Shown here in pieces: positions 24,000-35,875 of a DNA stretch of 64,000 nucleotides. The translations under genes and the position numbers were made by a program. Below the pieces are notes generated by a model. The model worked only from the letters and a program-made list of their open reading frames with translations, searched no databases and was not told the origin of the DNA. Every line of letters starts with the position of its first letter. Within the stretch, counting starts at the first letter, position 1. Source of the stretch: Cranoglanis bouderius (lineage: Eukaryota; Chordata; Actinopteri; Siluriformes; Cranoglanididae); assembly GCA_023630585.1 (NCBI GenBank), contig CM042539.1, positions 2,479,255 to 2,543,254 of the forward strand. The letters are read 5' to 3'.

Positions 24000-24434
24000 T
24001 AAAAGTCCCAATGAAATCAAAATTGAGGTTTTGTGGATTTTAGTATGAATATGTCAGCCTTAAGGTTATCTGTAAGTTAGTTTGCTCCAAAACAATGACA
24101 AAATTTGCATTTAGAAGACGTATGCATTCAAAATTTACAGTCTCTCTCTCTCTACCACCAATACGGATCAACAACTTTGATGACATCATTCTGCACGTCA
24201 CATCAGATTTTCTGTCCAATCAAATGCTCTCTAGAATCTGAAGTGTCCCGCCCCGAACATTATAAAAATCCATGGTACTAACCGTCAAGTACTGCAGTGA
24301 GGTAAGCTAAGCGCTATTGGCTATTTAAAAAGAGGGAGGAGCCACTCGATATGCCCTGACTTCCTGTTTCAGTGGAAATTACGTCAACACATCAAATAAT
24401 GCTGCGCGTTTCAAGGCACTTCACGGGGACTTTA
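24000..24434. mobile_element. Putative non-autonomous TIR element, TAAA(A)GTCCC ends
   Basis: The left end TAAAAGTCCCAATGAA and the right end TTCACGGGGACTTTA are imperfect inverted repeats (about 14 of 16 positions with one gap). The 435-bp interior has no coding frame. It contains an unusual GC-richer half with GTCCCGCCCCGA and GAGGAGCCACTCGATATGCC. Superfamily is not assigned. A TA on each side may be the target duplication, but this is uncertain. Confidence 0.45.
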
Positions 24435-24871
24435 AGTACCACAATGATGGACCTACTTACCAATCATCTACTGCTACATTGCGAACTCATCACAATCTCT
24501 GCAAAATCCTACTTCATCCCTTTGATTGTACGTGTTACACACAGACAAGCTGCGTGTTCCTACATGTTTGTGAAACAAAGTTTTTCTGTGTCACTACTGC
24601 ACTATAAGAGCCCAGATTCTCCAGCTTATTATCAGCACAGACATGTCATATGTTATTAATGATATCAGCCTTTGGGGAGAATGAAAATATTGATTGACGA
24701 TGGATGCTATAGTATTGGATTGAGTCTTGGGGTCCAATTACATTGCATGTGATTGGAAATAGAAAAGTAGAACAGAATTCCAATGTTTAGTGTTATCTCA
24801 GGTGGCTGTCATGAACCTTACTTACAAACCTTTAAAAGGGGTTTCTCAAATGTTCTTTGGATAGTTAGGAG
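24435..24871. other. Unassigned sequence
   Basis: No feature recognised. The 95-residue frame beginning at 24372 overlaps the preceding element and lacks a domain. Confidence 0.3.
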
Positions 24872-25320
24872 TAGGGATGCATCGATACCATTTTTTTCCT
24901 AAACTAACATGAGTACATGTTTTTAGTACTTGCCAATACTGATACCAAGATTAGTAACTAGACTATTTAGTATTAATCAATCAGGATTATGTTTCCCTGG
25001 TTTACATGGTGCCCATGAAAAATGCATGTTTGCATGTTCATGCGCTACTAAGCTCATTCTCTATAACATTAGCTAGTTTATTTGAATCAGATCACCGTTT
25101 TGCAGTCTGCTTTTTATTGGCATCATTAATCATAAAATACATCCAAATCACTGCCATATTGTTATCTGTTCATTAGCACTGCAACGTACGCTAGGCTTAT
25201 ATCACATAGTATTTCATGGTATTGAATATTGTTATCGGAGCATTTCTTATGATTTTTATGAACTGAGTGAGTATGGTATCCGGCAAATACTGATAACAAT
25301 ATCAGTATCAATGCATCTTA
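24872..25320. mobile_element. Putative hAT-like non-autonomous element, TAGGGATGCATCGATAC ends
   Basis: Left terminus TAGGGATGCATCGATACC, right terminus GTATCAATGCATCTTA, which is its near reverse complement. Repeated GATACC/GTATC phrases occur just inside each end. No coding frame is present. Elements with TAGGGATGCACCGATA ends are common in fish and usually placed in hAT; the assignment here is from memory. Confidence 0.5.
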
Positions 25321-25483
25321 ATGAGGTTATTAGCTTACTAAATTTGTGTTTTACTTGGAACCCACTCGCAAAAGGGTAACGCTCTGATATAGGGGTCTAC
25401 ACAGAGCCTTTGAAATACAAAACAACAGAACTTTTATATATGGGGGGAAATGAAATAAATACTAATACAGACATATTAGTATT

Positions 25484-25820
25484 CCATCCATCCATTTTCT
25501 ATACCGCTTATCCTACACAGGGGCACGGGGAGCCTGGAGCCTATTCTGGGAAACTCGGGGCACAATGCGGGGGACACCCTGGATGGGGTGCCAACTCATC
25601 ACAGGGCACAATCTCGCACACCCATTCACAGACTACAGACAATTTAGAGATGCCAATCAGCCTACAACGCATGTCTTTGGACTCGGGAAGGAACCCGGAG
25701 TACCCGGAGGAAACCCCCAAAGCACCGGGGGAACATCGCACACGCAGGGCAGAGACAGAAATCTAACCCCCAACCCTGGAGGTGCGAGGCACACGTGCTA
25801 ACTAAGCCACCGTGCTCCCC
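25484..25820 (-). mobile_element. tRNA-derived V-SINE-like element, family 1, near full length
   Basis: (ATCC)n tail on the left, then TTTTCTATACCGCTTATCC, GGGAGCCTGGAGCCTATTC, the core (GCATGTCTTTGGACTCGGGA, then CCGGAGTACCCGGAGG) and a head ending GTGCTAACTAAGCCACCGTGC. Compared with the copy at 20635-20951 it has a small deletion in the reversed box B area (AATCTAACCCCC). Open frames along it on either strand are not genes. Confidence 0.8.
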
Positions 25821-28658
25821 ATAATCTTGCCTTTCCTTTCACATACCATGTTTTTTGTTCATAAAAAGGTCGTTTGAACACATCTAAATAATAGAATATA
25901 GTTTGCATTTGAAGAGTGTGTGCTTCCTTACTATTGCCTCTGTATATTAGCTGTATATTACCCTTGAGCTCTGCAGAATAATATAAAAAAACAAAACAAT
26001 TCACGAACTTTCTGAAATAATCTCAAAGAAGAAGCAGATCGTGACCTGACATGGGACAAGCTGTGGTATTATATAACATTACAGCACAACGTGCTCTACA
26101 GTAGAGAGGCAGTAAGGCAAGCAGACAACTTTGTGCTTCCTTGTCACCCCAAAAGGTCAACTGGGACTAAAATTGACCAAATGAATATTAGTCAGTGGTG
26201 AAGTATGGTGCATTTATAGACTGCAGCTAAGGCATGTCATGTAGTGTGTAGTCTGAAAGAACTCATTCTGTTTCTGTGGTACAGCTTTAGGAAGATGATG
26301 ATGGTGTCTGAAAAGGAGGGGGGTAAAGAGATTTTGTCCATCATCAGAGCAAGAAGTTGGATGACAACTGTGCCATTTTAACTTGAAAGCAGTGATTAAA
26401 TCACGAGGAGTCATAAACGGGAAATATAGCACATACATGCAGGCTGCTAAAAGGAAAGAAATATTGGGCTTTGTCTGATTCATATCCCCTTCTCTTCATT
26501 TTTACTTTTGGACAAGTATCAGAACAATTCGATGGCACAACCCCAAAAGGGTACTTCAACAGATATTTTTTTCTTAAAGTATCCTGTCAAACTTGTGAAA
26601 TGCATTCGCTTAGTTGCATACCTCCATATCGGAACTGACAAGTTGAAGTCACCATAATTGCTTGCCTTCTCTGAGAATGCTCCTTGAGCCAGTATATTTC
26701 AGGGACAGTCTTATCTCCACCAGGGCACATGTTAAGGAGCACGATGGTGCTTACAGTGTTAGAGCTGTAGACTTAAGTTCATTTCGGGACCTCAAAAGTG
26801 CAATGAACAATTTAAGCAATATTATACAGGAGACTGTTACATGTTGCAATTACACGATGGTAAAAAAAAATAAAATAAATAAAAATAAAAAATGGAGCAG
26901 GACATCTGACTATTTTAATCTGTTGCAATGTAGAAAATGTTAGCTACCCTCATACCATTGTTATTACTATTCAACACTCATGGTGTTACTTTATATCTTT
27001 GTGAGTGGCTATTTGATGTTTTTGGATGTTCTGCTTAAAATAGCTGAGATCCTCACTGAACATCTTGCATATTAATCTTTAATTTAAAATAAAAATTCAA
27101 ATTACAATTTCAAAATTTGTTAAGAAGTTCTGAATTTACTTTTCTTTAGTTTATTTGCTCTATTTTCACTTTAGTTATTGCTTTCTTAAATGATCCACCA
27201 CGCTGCTAATTGCTGACAGTGGCACCAGTGGGGATTAACCCTTGCTTCATCTCTACTTAAAGAGAGCAATGCAGCAGTGCTGTAGATGTTTCGGCTCCCT
27301 TACCTCCACATCTGTACGCTCTGCTCAAACAGATCAGGTTCCAAATATTCCATCCAAAGTTCATGCTGATGTTGCCATCAGTGCCATTGTGCTTGTCATC
27401 TCATAGATCCCTAACTAGCTCAGTCATTACTTCATCATATAGTTGCATTGCAAATATGAGTCCAACCTTTGTTGCCTGCACTATGTATACGTTGGATTTC
27501 TCATTAATATGAATTTGAATGTCACTGGAAAATGGTGAGTGGAAAAAGATGCTCCTGCTCTTTCGTTTTTAGATGTTTTGTCAAAATTGGACCATTATCA
27601 CTTTTGTTTGAGATCACTGAACATTTGTAACTGCACTAGCGATGTATCCCTGTGACGTCCCAGCAGCACACAACCGCTTCTCATGGGAATAACAAAAATA
27701 ATCCACCAGCAATCAAATCAGTACCGGAATCAAATCAAATATTTCCATATAAATATATTTAATGTGCTTCAGCGTCAGGAATTCTCTTTTAAGACTGAGC
27801 ATTACATGTTTCTCAGAAAACTGATGTTCAGAAAATTCACAAACAGCTCTAGTGTGGTTGGGAAGGGTATACATGAATTGATGAGGTCACACAGAGGTGG
27901 AACATTGCTCATGTTGCTACTGAAACGTACAGTTTCACATGACAGGCTTTCTCTTATGCTCTGACACATGAGGCACAGTTTGAGAACCTATCACCAGTTC
28001 ATTTAAATTTTAAATGGGTATCAGTTATTCACTTATGAGTAATACTGTCTAATTTTCTTTTTTTTTTTTCTAGCCAAGGTTGGAGGAAGAGAGAATATAG
28101 AAAACCACAGCCAAGACACTGAATTTGACTGAGCAAATTGAGCTTTGTACAATTCACTTATATTTTCACAAACATTAATGAAGATATATAATGATAAAAC
28201 ATGATATTTGGAAGAAGTTAACAGGCATGTATTATAATACGCTATACGCAATGGTTTTTGTAATGCATATGATCACGATGTTCCTAAATTATATTTGGAA
28301 ACTCATGCTACATGCGTTGATTTAATGTGACTACAGCTTTCATGAGTCTCAGGAAAGTGAGCCTCAATATGACACTATATCAGATCAAGCAGATGGACCT
28401 AGGTGTTGAGAGTGATGTGTTGTCATCAAATGGTCAACCTTTAGAGAGTGAGAGAAAAGAGAGTGAGACTGGGTACATGTGGAGCTTGAAAAACGAGTGG
28501 CGTCTGGACGATCTGCTCTCCTGCTCCTCCCTTAATTGCGCTTCTCTCTCCGAGGACAGAAATTCATCCTTCCTTCTCTCTGCTTGAGGAAATGTAACAT
28601 TGAGATATGCCCAGAGGCTCTGTACTGTGTCCTCTTTAAATCATATTACTGTATACAC

Positions 28659-28659
<1 letters not shown>
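25821..28659. other. Unassigned sequence, 2.8 kb
   Basis: No gene or transposon recognised. There are A-rich runs near 26862-26890 and a T-run near 28059-28070. The stretch 27190-27420 is unrepetitive with more balanced composition and might be conserved non-coding DNA. Open frames such as 26662-26943, 27683-27964 and 28327-28587 show no domains. Confidence 0.3.

Positions 28660-28719
<60 letters not shown>
28660..28719. repeat. (GT)n microsatellite, about 30 units
   Basis: Perfect GT repeat. Confidence 0.95.
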
Positions 28720-28720
<1 letters not shown>

Positions 28721-28750
28721 CCTCTTGTACCTGCATTACTATGCTAACTA

Positions 28751-29043
28751 CAGGGTGTCCCAAAAGTGTCTATACATAGAGGAAATTAACACTTTTTTAG
28801 CAAGTTTATTTACAAACCATCATCTACATGCCATTTCTTTGTAAACACACATGGAGTCATCTCGCTCATTCATGATGAACTTGTGTTAACACATTTGGTG
28901 TAATTGCATGTCCATCACATCCTTGCGACAGCTTCCCTATCCAGCCATGAGAATGATTTCAATACGTTTTTCTTTTGTCAAAGACATTCTTATTCTATAT
29001 ATATTAATTTCCCACTAGGTATGGAGACTTTTGTAACACCCTG
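28751..29043. mobile_element. Mariner-type MITE, complete with TA duplication
   Basis: The left end CAGGGTGTCCCAAAAGTGTC is matched by the right end in reverse (CAGGGTGTTACAAAAGTCTC). TA lies on both sides (28749-28750 and 29044-29045), as IS630/Tc1/mariner elements produce. The 293-bp interior is non-coding apart from a chance 66-residue frame. A partial copy is at 16735-16852. Confidence 0.8.
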
Positions 29044-29123
29044 TATTATAGACATAGCACATAGTCTGCACTTTAACGGTGATGCCTTATTAACTAGGGT
29101 ATAAAATTATTACTTTGTATCTT

Positions 29124-29148
29124 TGTGTGTGTGTGTGTGTGTGTGTGT
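29124..29148. repeat. (GT)n microsatellite
   Basis: About twelve GT units, 80 bases right of the MITE. Confidence 0.9.
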
Positions 29149-29489
29149 AAAATGGCTCTATCTGAAATGGCAGGCACAGGTGTATGTGCACAGTGCATGG
29201 TGCTCCTGCTGGTATGTGGCCAGGCAGATGGTGCAGAATGTGGGGGATTGGGATCAAACTGTTGGGGGGAGGAGAGGGGAGAGATGGGGGCATCGCTCTG
29301 GCCCAGAGATGAGCTGCATTTCAGCTTTCGCTCCAGAGTCCCTGGAGAACATTACTCAGCACTCAGCTCACTGTTCAAGTTCTAGATAAACTCTGTCTAT
29401 TTATACTGGCCTTTAGAACCAGATCAACTCCTGCATCTTAACTTCATAGAGGAACATATAACTCATTCTGTCTCCGTGTGAAAAGGAAC
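29149..29489. other. Unassigned sequence, G-rich in part
   Basis: No gene recognised. A purine-rich GGGGGGAGGAGAGGGGAG patch lies near 29263-29280. Two overlapping frames starting in the GT repeat lack domains. Confidence 0.3.
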
Positions 29490-29595
29490 ATAGCGATGCT
29501 ATGCTATGCTATACTATACTATAAAAAGTGTATTGTATATACAATAGTATGTACTGTCTTGCTATGGGAATGTACTACACTATACTACAGTAATA
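29490..29595. repeat. GTATA/TATAC-rich cryptic repeat, left part
   Basis: Begins with ATGCTATGCTATGCTATACT and continues as scrambled TACTATA, GTATAT and AGTATGTACT units. The same vocabulary resumes at 30043 after the Tc1 remnant. Confidence 0.6.
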
Positions 29596-30042
29596 CGCTA
29601 TATGGCCAAAGATTTGTGGACACCTGACCATCAAACCCATATGTGGTTCATCCTCAAATAGTTGCCACAAAGTTGAAAGCACACACTTGTCCAGAATGTC
29701 TTGTAGCTTTAAAATTCCCCTTTCCCTGGAACTAAGGGTACCCAAACATATTCAGCATGTTCCAGCCCAAATCCAGTGCACAAACCGAGCTCCATAAAGA
29801 CTGCGCCCCAGGCTTCCTCGTCTGACATCGGTGCCTGAACTCACTAATGCTCTTGTGACTATATGAACAAATCCCCACAGCCACGCTCCTAAATCTAGTG
29901 GAAAGCCTTCTCAGAAGAGTGGAGGTTATTATAAACAGCAAAGGGGGAATAAATCTGAAATGGGATGTTCAAAAAGCACATATGGTTGTGATGATTAGGC
30001 ATCTACAAACATTTGGCCAAATACTGTACATTTGGCCATATA
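29596..30042 (+). mobile_element. Tc1-like remnant, family D, ends plus transposase C-terminus
   Basis: The left terminus CGCTATATGGCCAAAGATTT and GTGGACACCTGACC, after TA at 29594-29595, and the degenerate right terminus ATTTGGCCAAATACTGTACA match the ends of a widespread fish Tc1 family (TATATTGCCAAAAGTATT...). Near the right end, TCACTAATGCTCTTGTG and TAGTGGAAAGCCTTCTCAGA decode in broken frames to the C-terminal end of its transposase (LVESLLRRVEVI). The rest of the gene is deleted. Confidence 0.7.
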
Positions 30043-30312
30043 CTCTGTATGTGCAAAAACTACAATCTCCAATATATTACACTATACTATATAGTGAACA
30101 TAGTGAACATACTTCTATACTAGTATGTAGCATAGTGTACATAGTATATATTACAGTACATAGTCTACTAGTATGTACTATACTGTAGTAATATGTGCAT
30201 CAAATATACTATACAACCATACTATGCATAGCCTAGTGTACATAGTATACACTGTAGTATAGTACACACTATATTAGTATGTATATTCACTACACTGTAC
30301 TAATATACGAAC
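30043..30312. repeat. GTATA/TATAC-rich cryptic repeat, right part
   Basis: Scrambled units such as ACATAGTATA, ACTAGTATGTA, CTATACTGTAG and AGTACACACTATA. Most are near-palindromic. With 29490-29595 this is one tract interrupted by the Tc1 remnant. Confidence 0.65.
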
Positions 30313-30384
30313 AAACTCAACAGTCTTAACAAACTCATCAGTATTATAGCAGATCCAGTGGTATCATCAAATATTGAATATATA

Positions 30385-30699
30385 CAGTACTGTGCAAAAG
30401 TTTTAGGCACCCTATTTTTTTTAATTTATTTATTTTTTGTTAGTACAAACTTTGTTATAGATCGTTTTTTATTTTATGACGTCTACATTATCAAGTCAGT
30501 GCAAAAAAACATTTCAGATTCCCAAACATTAGTTTTCTAGCACAAAATTAAACGTTACAGAAAAATGTTTGTATGTCATTAAAGAAAGCAGCATATTACG
30601 TAAGAGACACTTTTCAGATAAAAAAAAAAAAACACAATGAAGGCTGCTGGGTTTCGCTGCAAAAATAAGAAGCGAGTGCGAAAGTCAAAGTCTCCAAAG
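30385..30699 (+). mobile_element. Tc1-type MITE, family M, right-truncated
   Basis: Starts CAGTACTGTGCAAAAGTTTT after TA. The part 30490-30697 is the reverse complement of 46515-46690, sharing GAAGGCTGCTGGGTTTCGCT and AAGAAGCGAGTGCGAAAGTC. The second half and right terminal repeat are missing here. No long coding frame is present. Confidence 0.75.
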
Positions 30700-33475
30700 T
30701 TTTTAATACTTTTTATTAAATACTTTATATAATTACTGTGCTATTAATAGATTAATAGATAGTTAATTCTCTAATAGTTAGTGATTTGCACTTGAATTAA
30801 AAAAAAATATATTTATAACGTCTGAAGATTTTAAGCTTTTGAAATGGATAACATATAGTATATGAATGGACATGTTTACTCACAGGACTAAATGCTAAAT
30901 GGCAATAACATTTGGAATAACGGCCTGCGTTGCACTTCTAACTTTAAATCCACAATAAAACGTAAACAGACATTTCTCCCAGAAATAATTATTTAAAAAA
31001 ATATATATCATTATTTTTATTTGTACTTTGAAAACCTTTTTTCATATTTGACCCATATACTGTACCTGACATTTTAGTCAAGACAAAACTACAGAGCACA
31101 GAAATTATATAATTATTATGAAAACCTTTCATTGTGACCAGGACACTTTTTTTTAATGATGTTTGCTTCTCAAGCTGATCCATAACCCATTAATATTAAT
31201 GCCAATCCTGAACAGAGAGGAGGAGAGACAGTGTCCTCACATTGGAAAATTAAAACTGATTGAGTTTGATGCTGCTGCAGCCTCTCCGAAGCACTCATAT
31301 AATCTGTTAATCCTTGCCACCTGAATACTAATCACTCGGCCTGTTTAATGACCTCTAGAATCGCTTATTTGATTTCCAGTTTTAAACTGATCTAAAAGCC
31401 TCACCTGTGCTGTATCACACTGTTAATATATTAGCTTTACAATATGGTCTCTTCCCTCCTAGACATCTACATCTGCGACATTTGCATTAGGATCAGATTG
31501 AATATTGAAGTCCGCCTTTTATCTCGGGTAGCAAACAGTGCTAGCAGAGTGAGTTATAGAAACTGCAAAAAAATGGCACCTTCCACTATAAACTATGAAT
31601 GTGAGCGTAAAAGCACTTTACAGTCATGGGTTATCACTTTGACAGAACATAACTGATTAGAAATGCTGATGGAACTGGCTAGTCACTCAATCTAGCTTGA
31701 TTTGGGAAGTTCAAATCAGTATCGAACATATTGTTAGCCTTTATATTTCATATAAAAATGTCAAATCAGTTCAGTCTGGTGTTGCAGAGAGGGGAAAAAA
31801 CTGTGCCCCCATTACATGCAGTAGTTTGTCAATGCAAAGTGAAGTGTCACGATGGTTTGATTTTCCAGATACAAAGCTTTTACATGTATCAAAAATCATT
31901 TCTTATGCCAGATGATGAGCAATGCCATCCATACCCCATCATCTTAGCTGTGACACATGAAGTGGGAACCCTATGATGTTTTGGCTGGCTTCTCTCTCTT
32001 TTTGAGCAATGGGAGCTCTTTCCAGTTTCCACATCCTTGATTTTTTAATTTTTTTTATTTTTTGACCTACCATTGTTCTTTTGCGTATGCAAACAGGCCA
32101 GTTTATTTGTTTGTGTAACGTGTAAATAGTCATTAAATGTGAGGAACATGCTGAGCAAACAGACTCTAAGTGCTCCTGTAAATACTAATCAGCTCCTTAT
32201 TTTCCCATGTGTAGATATGATGCTGTTGTAAAACATTAACCTCAAACTAATCTAGATTACACAGAACCAACACAGTGGAATTGCCATTTCTTCTTGAGGG
32301 ACCATGGCATTTTTATGCTACAAATCAGAGATACATAGGGTGTGGATTAAAAAAAAAATGGTATTCATGTGGGGTTTGGTAAATGGGTCCTCTAATATGA
32401 GTAGCAACCCCAAGTTCCATCCTAAAGTCTGACCTGACCTATGATTTGCTATTTGTACGAGTAGGGTGAATGGATTTGAATTAGAAGTTGAATTAGTCTA
32501 GTTCTGATGCGCCTGTGCACAATGGAAGTTCAGTTTCTCCTTCTTACAACATAGTCTTTGGCTAGTGTCTATAAGACTAAATCTGATAGGTGGCATTGCC
32601 TGCACACCAGTCATGAATTCAGATGGGATTTTCCAGGTTGTGGCCTGTCTGTTTGTTCGCATGGTTCGTGCCATTCTTCTTTAACCATCAAGATGCTTTT
32701 GTCAACAGATTCACTGTGTGTGAAAAGCATAGGACAACAGCCATTTGGGAGATGCTGGAAACAGACAATGGTCTGCCTGATTTATACCACATGCCAGTTC
32801 ACAATTCGCAGAGATATAAAAACATTTTAAAAATGTCAAATACAAAAAAAAAAAAAAAAAGTCCAAAAAAAAAAATGTTTACAGTCCACACCAAATCTAA
32901 CTATGACTAAGCTCATAGTTGAGTAGAGTGCCTCTTTAAAAACCTCATGCAACTAAAGCTAATATTACAGAACCATAACCAAATGAGAACAAATCCAAGA
33001 AAGCCTTCAACCCACATGGCCCGCATGCTAGAGTGTGACAGCAGGTTTGTTGCCTTGTAGAATGGCCTAGATTTTCCACTACAAATTCTTCTAAAGGTAA
33101 AAGCATAATTTTCAAAGACGGTCGGAAGCTGCCCTGAAGATGACACATATACTGCAGTTGATACTCCCAGTTTTTTCAACCCCGTTCCACCTGTATCCAT
33201 TCTGTACTTTCAGAAACTATATGATACAATCCATATCATAACGCATGGACTGTGTGGCAACATAGTAAGATGCAATATGCATGAGGGGGTGAATGGTTTA
33301 TTCACAAGCTGAATGCATGATGTTAGAAAAAATATCAGGGGAGCTGGGGACTAGTGTATATGAAAGGAATAAAACAGAAAGCGATGGAAAACAATCCTCA
33401 GTGGGGTGGTGTGATGCGTTAAATAATCTTAAATAAATGTCTCCTTAATGAAAACTTCACCATATCATTTATAAT
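30700..33475. other. Unassigned sequence, 2.8 kb
   Basis: No gene or transposon identified. Long A-runs occur at 32844-32873. The block 31190-31390 is unrepetitive and contains homeodomain-like TTAAT and TAATC words, so it could be conserved non-coding DNA (impression only). Overlapping open frames at 32558-32910 and 32913-33200 have no domain. Confidence 0.3.
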
Positions 33476-33476
33476 A

Positions 33477-34586
33477 CACTCACTAGCCACTTTATTCGGA
33501 ACACCACACTAATACTGGGTAGGACTCCCATTTGCTCTCATAACATCTTCATTTCTTCATGGTATGGATTCCACAAGATGTTGGAAACATTCCTTTGAGA
33601 TTGTGGTCCATGTTGAGATGATTCCATCACATTAATTTTCTGCAGATTTGTCAGCTGCATGTTCGTGCTTCAAATCTCTTGTTCTACCACATTACAAAGG
33701 TGCTCTATTGGATCTAGTGACTGGAGAGGCCACTGAAGTACACTGAATTTATTGTCATGTTCATGGAACAAGTTTAGGATGACTTGTGTTTTGTGACATG
33801 GCATAATATTATGCCAGAAACTAGCCATTATATAATGGAAATTTGTGGCCATAACACCAAGCCATTAGATTTATATAAACACCAATACACCACCACCAGC
33901 AGCCTGAGCTGTTGACACAAGGCAGGCTGGCTCTACGGATTCATGCTGTTGATGCCAAATTCTGACCTGCCATCTGCATGTCCCAGCAGAAATCATGATT
34001 CATCAGACCAGGTGATATTTTTCCAATCTTCATCTGCCCAGTTTTGGTGAGCCTGTGACCACTGTAGCCTCAGATTCCTGTCCTTGGCTGACAGGAGTGG
34101 AATCTGATGTGGTCTTCTGCTGTTGTAGCCCATCCAGCTTAAGGTTTGGCACGTTGTGTGTTCTGAGATACTTTTCTGCTCACATCAGTTGTAAAGAGTG
34201 ATCATTTGAATCAGTGTAGCCTTTCTGTCAACTCAAACACATCTGTCCATTCTCCTCTGACATCTCTCATCAAAAGGGTGTATCTGTCCATAGAACTGCC
34301 TCTTACTAGATTTTTTTTTTCTTTTCACATTATTCTGTGTAAACTCTAGAGACAGTGCTGTGTGTGAAAATCTCAGGAGATCAGCAGTTTCTGAAATACT
34401 CACACAAGCCTGTCTGGCACCGACAACCATGCCACAGTCACATTTCCCCCCATTTTGATGTTTGATGTTTAACTGAAGCTCTTTACCCATATCTGCTTGA
34501 TTTAAATGCATTGCGCTACTGCCACATGATTAACTGAGTTGGATAATTGAGCGTGTGTACAGGTGTTCCTAATAAAGAGGCCGGTG
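33477..34586 (-). mobile_element. Tc1-like transposon, family E, both ends present
   Basis: The left terminus CACTCACTAGCCACTTTATT (TA at 33475-33476) and the right terminus GGTGTTCCTAATAAAG...GGCCGGTG (TA at 34587-34588) are inverted repeats of the common fish CACTCACTGGCCAC family. At 1.1 kb it is shorter than an intact member of about 1.3-1.6 kb. A rearranged relative lies at 53061-53792. Confidence 0.85.
33640..34511 (-). pseudogene. Tc1-like transposase pseudogene (family E)
   Basis: The amino-terminal part reads at 34233-34511 (MGKELQ..., VSISETADLL, LEFTQNNVKRKK). The middle (reversed phrases of WPSWMGYNSRRPHQ and HYLV*-type DESWFLLGHADGRS) is in shifted frames. The C-terminal part is at 33670-33852 with FHEHDNKFSVLQWPL and DPIEHL, which carries the last catalytic Glu. 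The second catalytic Asp region (DNAPCHKA in relatives) has decayed to NIMPCHKT. Several hundred bases of the central catalytic domain are missing. It is non-functional. Confidence 0.8.
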
Positions 34587-34589
34587 TAT

Positions 34590-35696
34590 GTTCTTCTTTG
34601 TTAAATTACAACACATTTTAATCCATTTATTTTTAGCCTAAGATTGTGTAGACTGTCTACCATATAAGTCCCTGTGAATAAGTTGTTACTATAGAAACAA
34701 TAACATTAGAATGATTAATATTATATTATATTAATATTATATTAACATTGATATTAAATGTGTCATTTGAATTACAGTGTATTATGCTATATGTATCATA
34801 TAGGAAGTGGTGAAGAGTATCAGAGTATACATCTTCACAGCTACCCATGAACGTGAAAGCAAGAGGAGGAAGGCGTACACCACCTAGAAAAAGGAAGGCA
34901 AAAAAAAAAAAAAGTAATAGGATGAGGAGGAGAGGCAACAGCTGAGGGTGAATGTGTCCTGGAAAAAAGCACAGACCCTCCAAAAGCAGCTTTGATTGAT
35001 GTGAGGAGATGAGATTGTAGCAGAGGGACAGCAGTCTGGGACAGAGCACTGTGGGCCAGATGGGCTGATAAGATGGCCAGACTCCACACGCTCCTGGGGG
35101 CCGAGGCCCTGGTGAAAACAGCCTGTCTCCACTGATAGATGTTTGTCAAGGGGCCCTGTCCAGAGAACAGTGAGTAAATGCTGACAATCACTTAAGCCCC
35201 TTCTTCTGATGTTTTTCCCTGTCCTCCTCTTACCAGGGCTGGCAGGGTTGTGGCCACTGTTTGAAAGGTGGCCACTTGGAGGATGGAGAAGGAAGGTTAA
35301 ATTAAATGGATCTGCAGAGGGGTGGAGGAGGAGAGGGGGTGTACCACTGGTGAGAGGAGCAGGTGGGGTCCATGTTAGCCTAACTCAACTGGACTGCACC
35401 ACATCTATCTGAATTCAGCAGGGGGAGAAACAGAGAGAGCTGGCTCATTCAGTCATGCCAGGCTGTGGGCACCATGAGGTCAGTTGTTCTGCACTCGTTC
35501 ACATTCTGAAAACAGTTTATCTCACTAACCAGTTCCTGGAATGTAACTGTTCAGAGTATGAATTAAAGGAGATATCTGCCCCAAGGTGTTTAGTCTGTTC
35601 CAAATGGTTACCTCACTCAAGGGTTAACCCATTGTTGGTGGGCCCTGACATTCATTTAGCTCATAACTGCATACCTTTCCTATTAGTTTTAGTGTA
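34590..35696. other. Unassigned sequence
   Basis: No gene recognised. An AT palindrome-like patch (ATTAATATTATATTATATTA) is near 34715-34745, and an A-run near 34901-34913. Three overlapping minus-strand frames at 34726-35191 and a plus-strand frame at 35209-35412 lack domains. The GC-richer stretch 35210-35400 has no splice or motif support. Confidence 0.3.
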
Positions 35697-35875
35697 TTTA
35701 TTTATTCATTCATTCATTTACAGTAACCGCATTATCCTGGTTTTGGAATCTGAGCCTACAAAAAAGGAATACACCCTAGGGTACCCAGAGGAAACCCAAA
35801 CAGACACAAGGCAAGCATGTACAATTCTGTACAGATAGTAACTGGAGCTCAGGATCGAACTCCAGGTTCTGGAAC
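35697..35875 (-). mobile_element. V-SINE-like element, family 2 (degraded)
   Basis: (ATTC)n tail on the left, CAGTAACCGCATTATCCTGG, a shortened core with GGGTACCCAGAGGAAACCC, and a head with reversed box B (AGGATCGAACTCCAGG). The middle 120 bases or so are deleted relative to the 41285-41616 copy. Confidence 0.65.

Noticed and set aside
25410..25801. Overlapping frames of 118, 78 and 66 residues
   Set aside because: All are readings of a SINE family 1 copy.
32580..32830. Sequence faintly like a Tc1 5' region (GTTCGTGCCATTC, GTGTGTGAAAAG)
   Set aside because: Similarity is too weak and no terminal repeat is present.
34726..35191. Three overlapping minus-strand frames of 82-116 residues
   Set aside because: All are crossed by an A-run and lack domains; different frames cannot all be real.
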